Shown piece after piece: positions 4,712-5,186 of a stretch of 5,186 nt of DNA. The first letter of the stretch is position 1. Each line of letters starts with the position of its first letter. The DNA is from Chloroflexota bacterium (lineage in GTDB: Bacteria; Chloroflexota; Dehalococcoidia; SHYM01), in the NCBI GenBank assembly GCA_016199375.1, contig JACQGV010000230.1, forward strand, positions 1 through 5,186. The letters are read 5' to 3'. Under the pieces are notes generated by a model, which made no database searches, was not told where the DNA came from, and saw only the letters and a program-made list of their open reading frames with translations. Position numbers and translations under genes: made by a program.

Positions 4712-5186
4712 CTACGGAGGGGCTGGCCCGGCGTCAAGGGCGAGGTTGGCCGTCTCTGCAGCGAGAAAAGAGCCGACCACGTCGTTGAAGCGCTCCGGGT
4801 ACTCCAGCTGGGGGCAGTGGCGACAGTCCGGGAATACCTCCAACCGGCTGCGAGGGATGCCCTGCTGGGCCCGCCGGGCGTGGGAGAGAGGGAACAGCGG
4901 GTCCTGAGCGCCCCAGGCAATGAGGGTAGGCGCTTGGACCAGGGGCAGCCTGTCCAGGAGGAGGACGTCCCCTCTAACCCCGCGCCAGGTGACTCCCTGG
5001 CGGAGCATGGAGAGCAGGATGGCAGCGGCGCGGGGCCGCGCGCGGTTGGCCAGGACCTCCGCCGCCATCTGGGGGGTGAAGAGGGACGGGTCATGAAAGA
5101 GGCCGCTGTACTCCCAGCGGACCTCCCACCGGTAGCGCCCCAGGATGCGGAGCACCAGCTCCCCCCAGCCGGGGGCGCTCACGGCC
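4712..5186 (-). CDS. Alpha/beta hydrolase, C-terminal part (N-terminus outside window)
   Basis: The frame is open to the right edge, so only about 158 C-terminal residues are present; a GTG at 5182 lies in frame but need not be the real start. The stretch LPLVQAPTLIAWGAQDPLFP followed by PDCRHCPQLEYPERFNDVVG is the classic end of the alpha/beta-hydrolase fold. The catalytic acid is the D of GAQDP and the catalytic histidine is in RHCPQ. The segment before it (about WEYSGLFHDP to VLLLDR) would be the lid or cap region. The nucleophile elbow (GxSxG) is outside the window, so the enzyme class cannot be given. Family members often have GH before the PQ motif; here it is RH. The gene ends in TAG and is followed after 41 bases by the DedA gene. 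Confidence 0.85.
   Translation of the reverse strand, partial: AVSAPGWGELVLRILGRYRWEVRWEYSGLFHDPSLFTPQMAAEVLANRARPRAAAILLSMLRQGVTWRGVRGDVLLLDRLPLVQAPTLIAWGAQDPLFPLSHARRAQQGIPRSRLEVFPDCRHCPQLEYPERFNDVVGSFLAAETANLALDAGPAPP

Overview
The window is high-GC bacterial DNA in which every credible gene lies on the minus strand. Reading in the direction of transcription (right to left), the order is: 3' part of an alpha/beta hydrolase (4712-5186), a DedA/VTT membrane protein (3990-4670), ispD (3267-3983), a small SRPBCC/AHSA1-like protein (2800-3264), a 250-bp non-coding gap filled by a MITE-like repeat (2560-2782), ispF (2073-2549), a 147-bp gap with a promoter -10 and a structured leader, cysE (1191-1925), and cysS (1-1191, C-terminus cut by the window edge). 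No gene-free stretch exceeds 300 bases.

Organism: the short, Gram-positive-type CysE with a charged helical tail, the ispD...ispF...cysE-cysS order (which recalls Bacillus subtilis ispD-ispF-gltX-cysE-cysS), the GTG and TTG starts, and GC-rich intergenic repeats with CCTTCG/TTCGCTCAGGAC units suggest Chloroflexota, perhaps a Dehalococcoidia-type lineage. This is a tentative inference, because no phylogenetic marker was compared.

Function: ispD and ispF encode the third and fifth steps of the MEP pathway for isoprenoid precursors. CysE makes O-acetylserine for cysteine synthesis, and CysS charges tRNA-Cys. cysE and cysS overlap by one base (TGATG) and probably form their own transcription unit behind the TATAAT at 2044-2049. 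The hydrolase, DedA protein, ispD and SRPBCC gene are packed with gaps of 41, 6 and 2 bases and look like one operon.

The most unusual part is the gap between the SRPBCC gene and ispF. It holds a 223-bp element with imperfect 19-bp terminal inverted repeats, several internal hairpins and short direct repeats. One end directly abuts the ispF ribosome binding site. The cysE leader also has nested and competing inverted repeats and shares a short GC-rich hairpin module with this element. I saw no CRISPR array, RNA gene, transposase, toxin-antitoxin pair or defence system.
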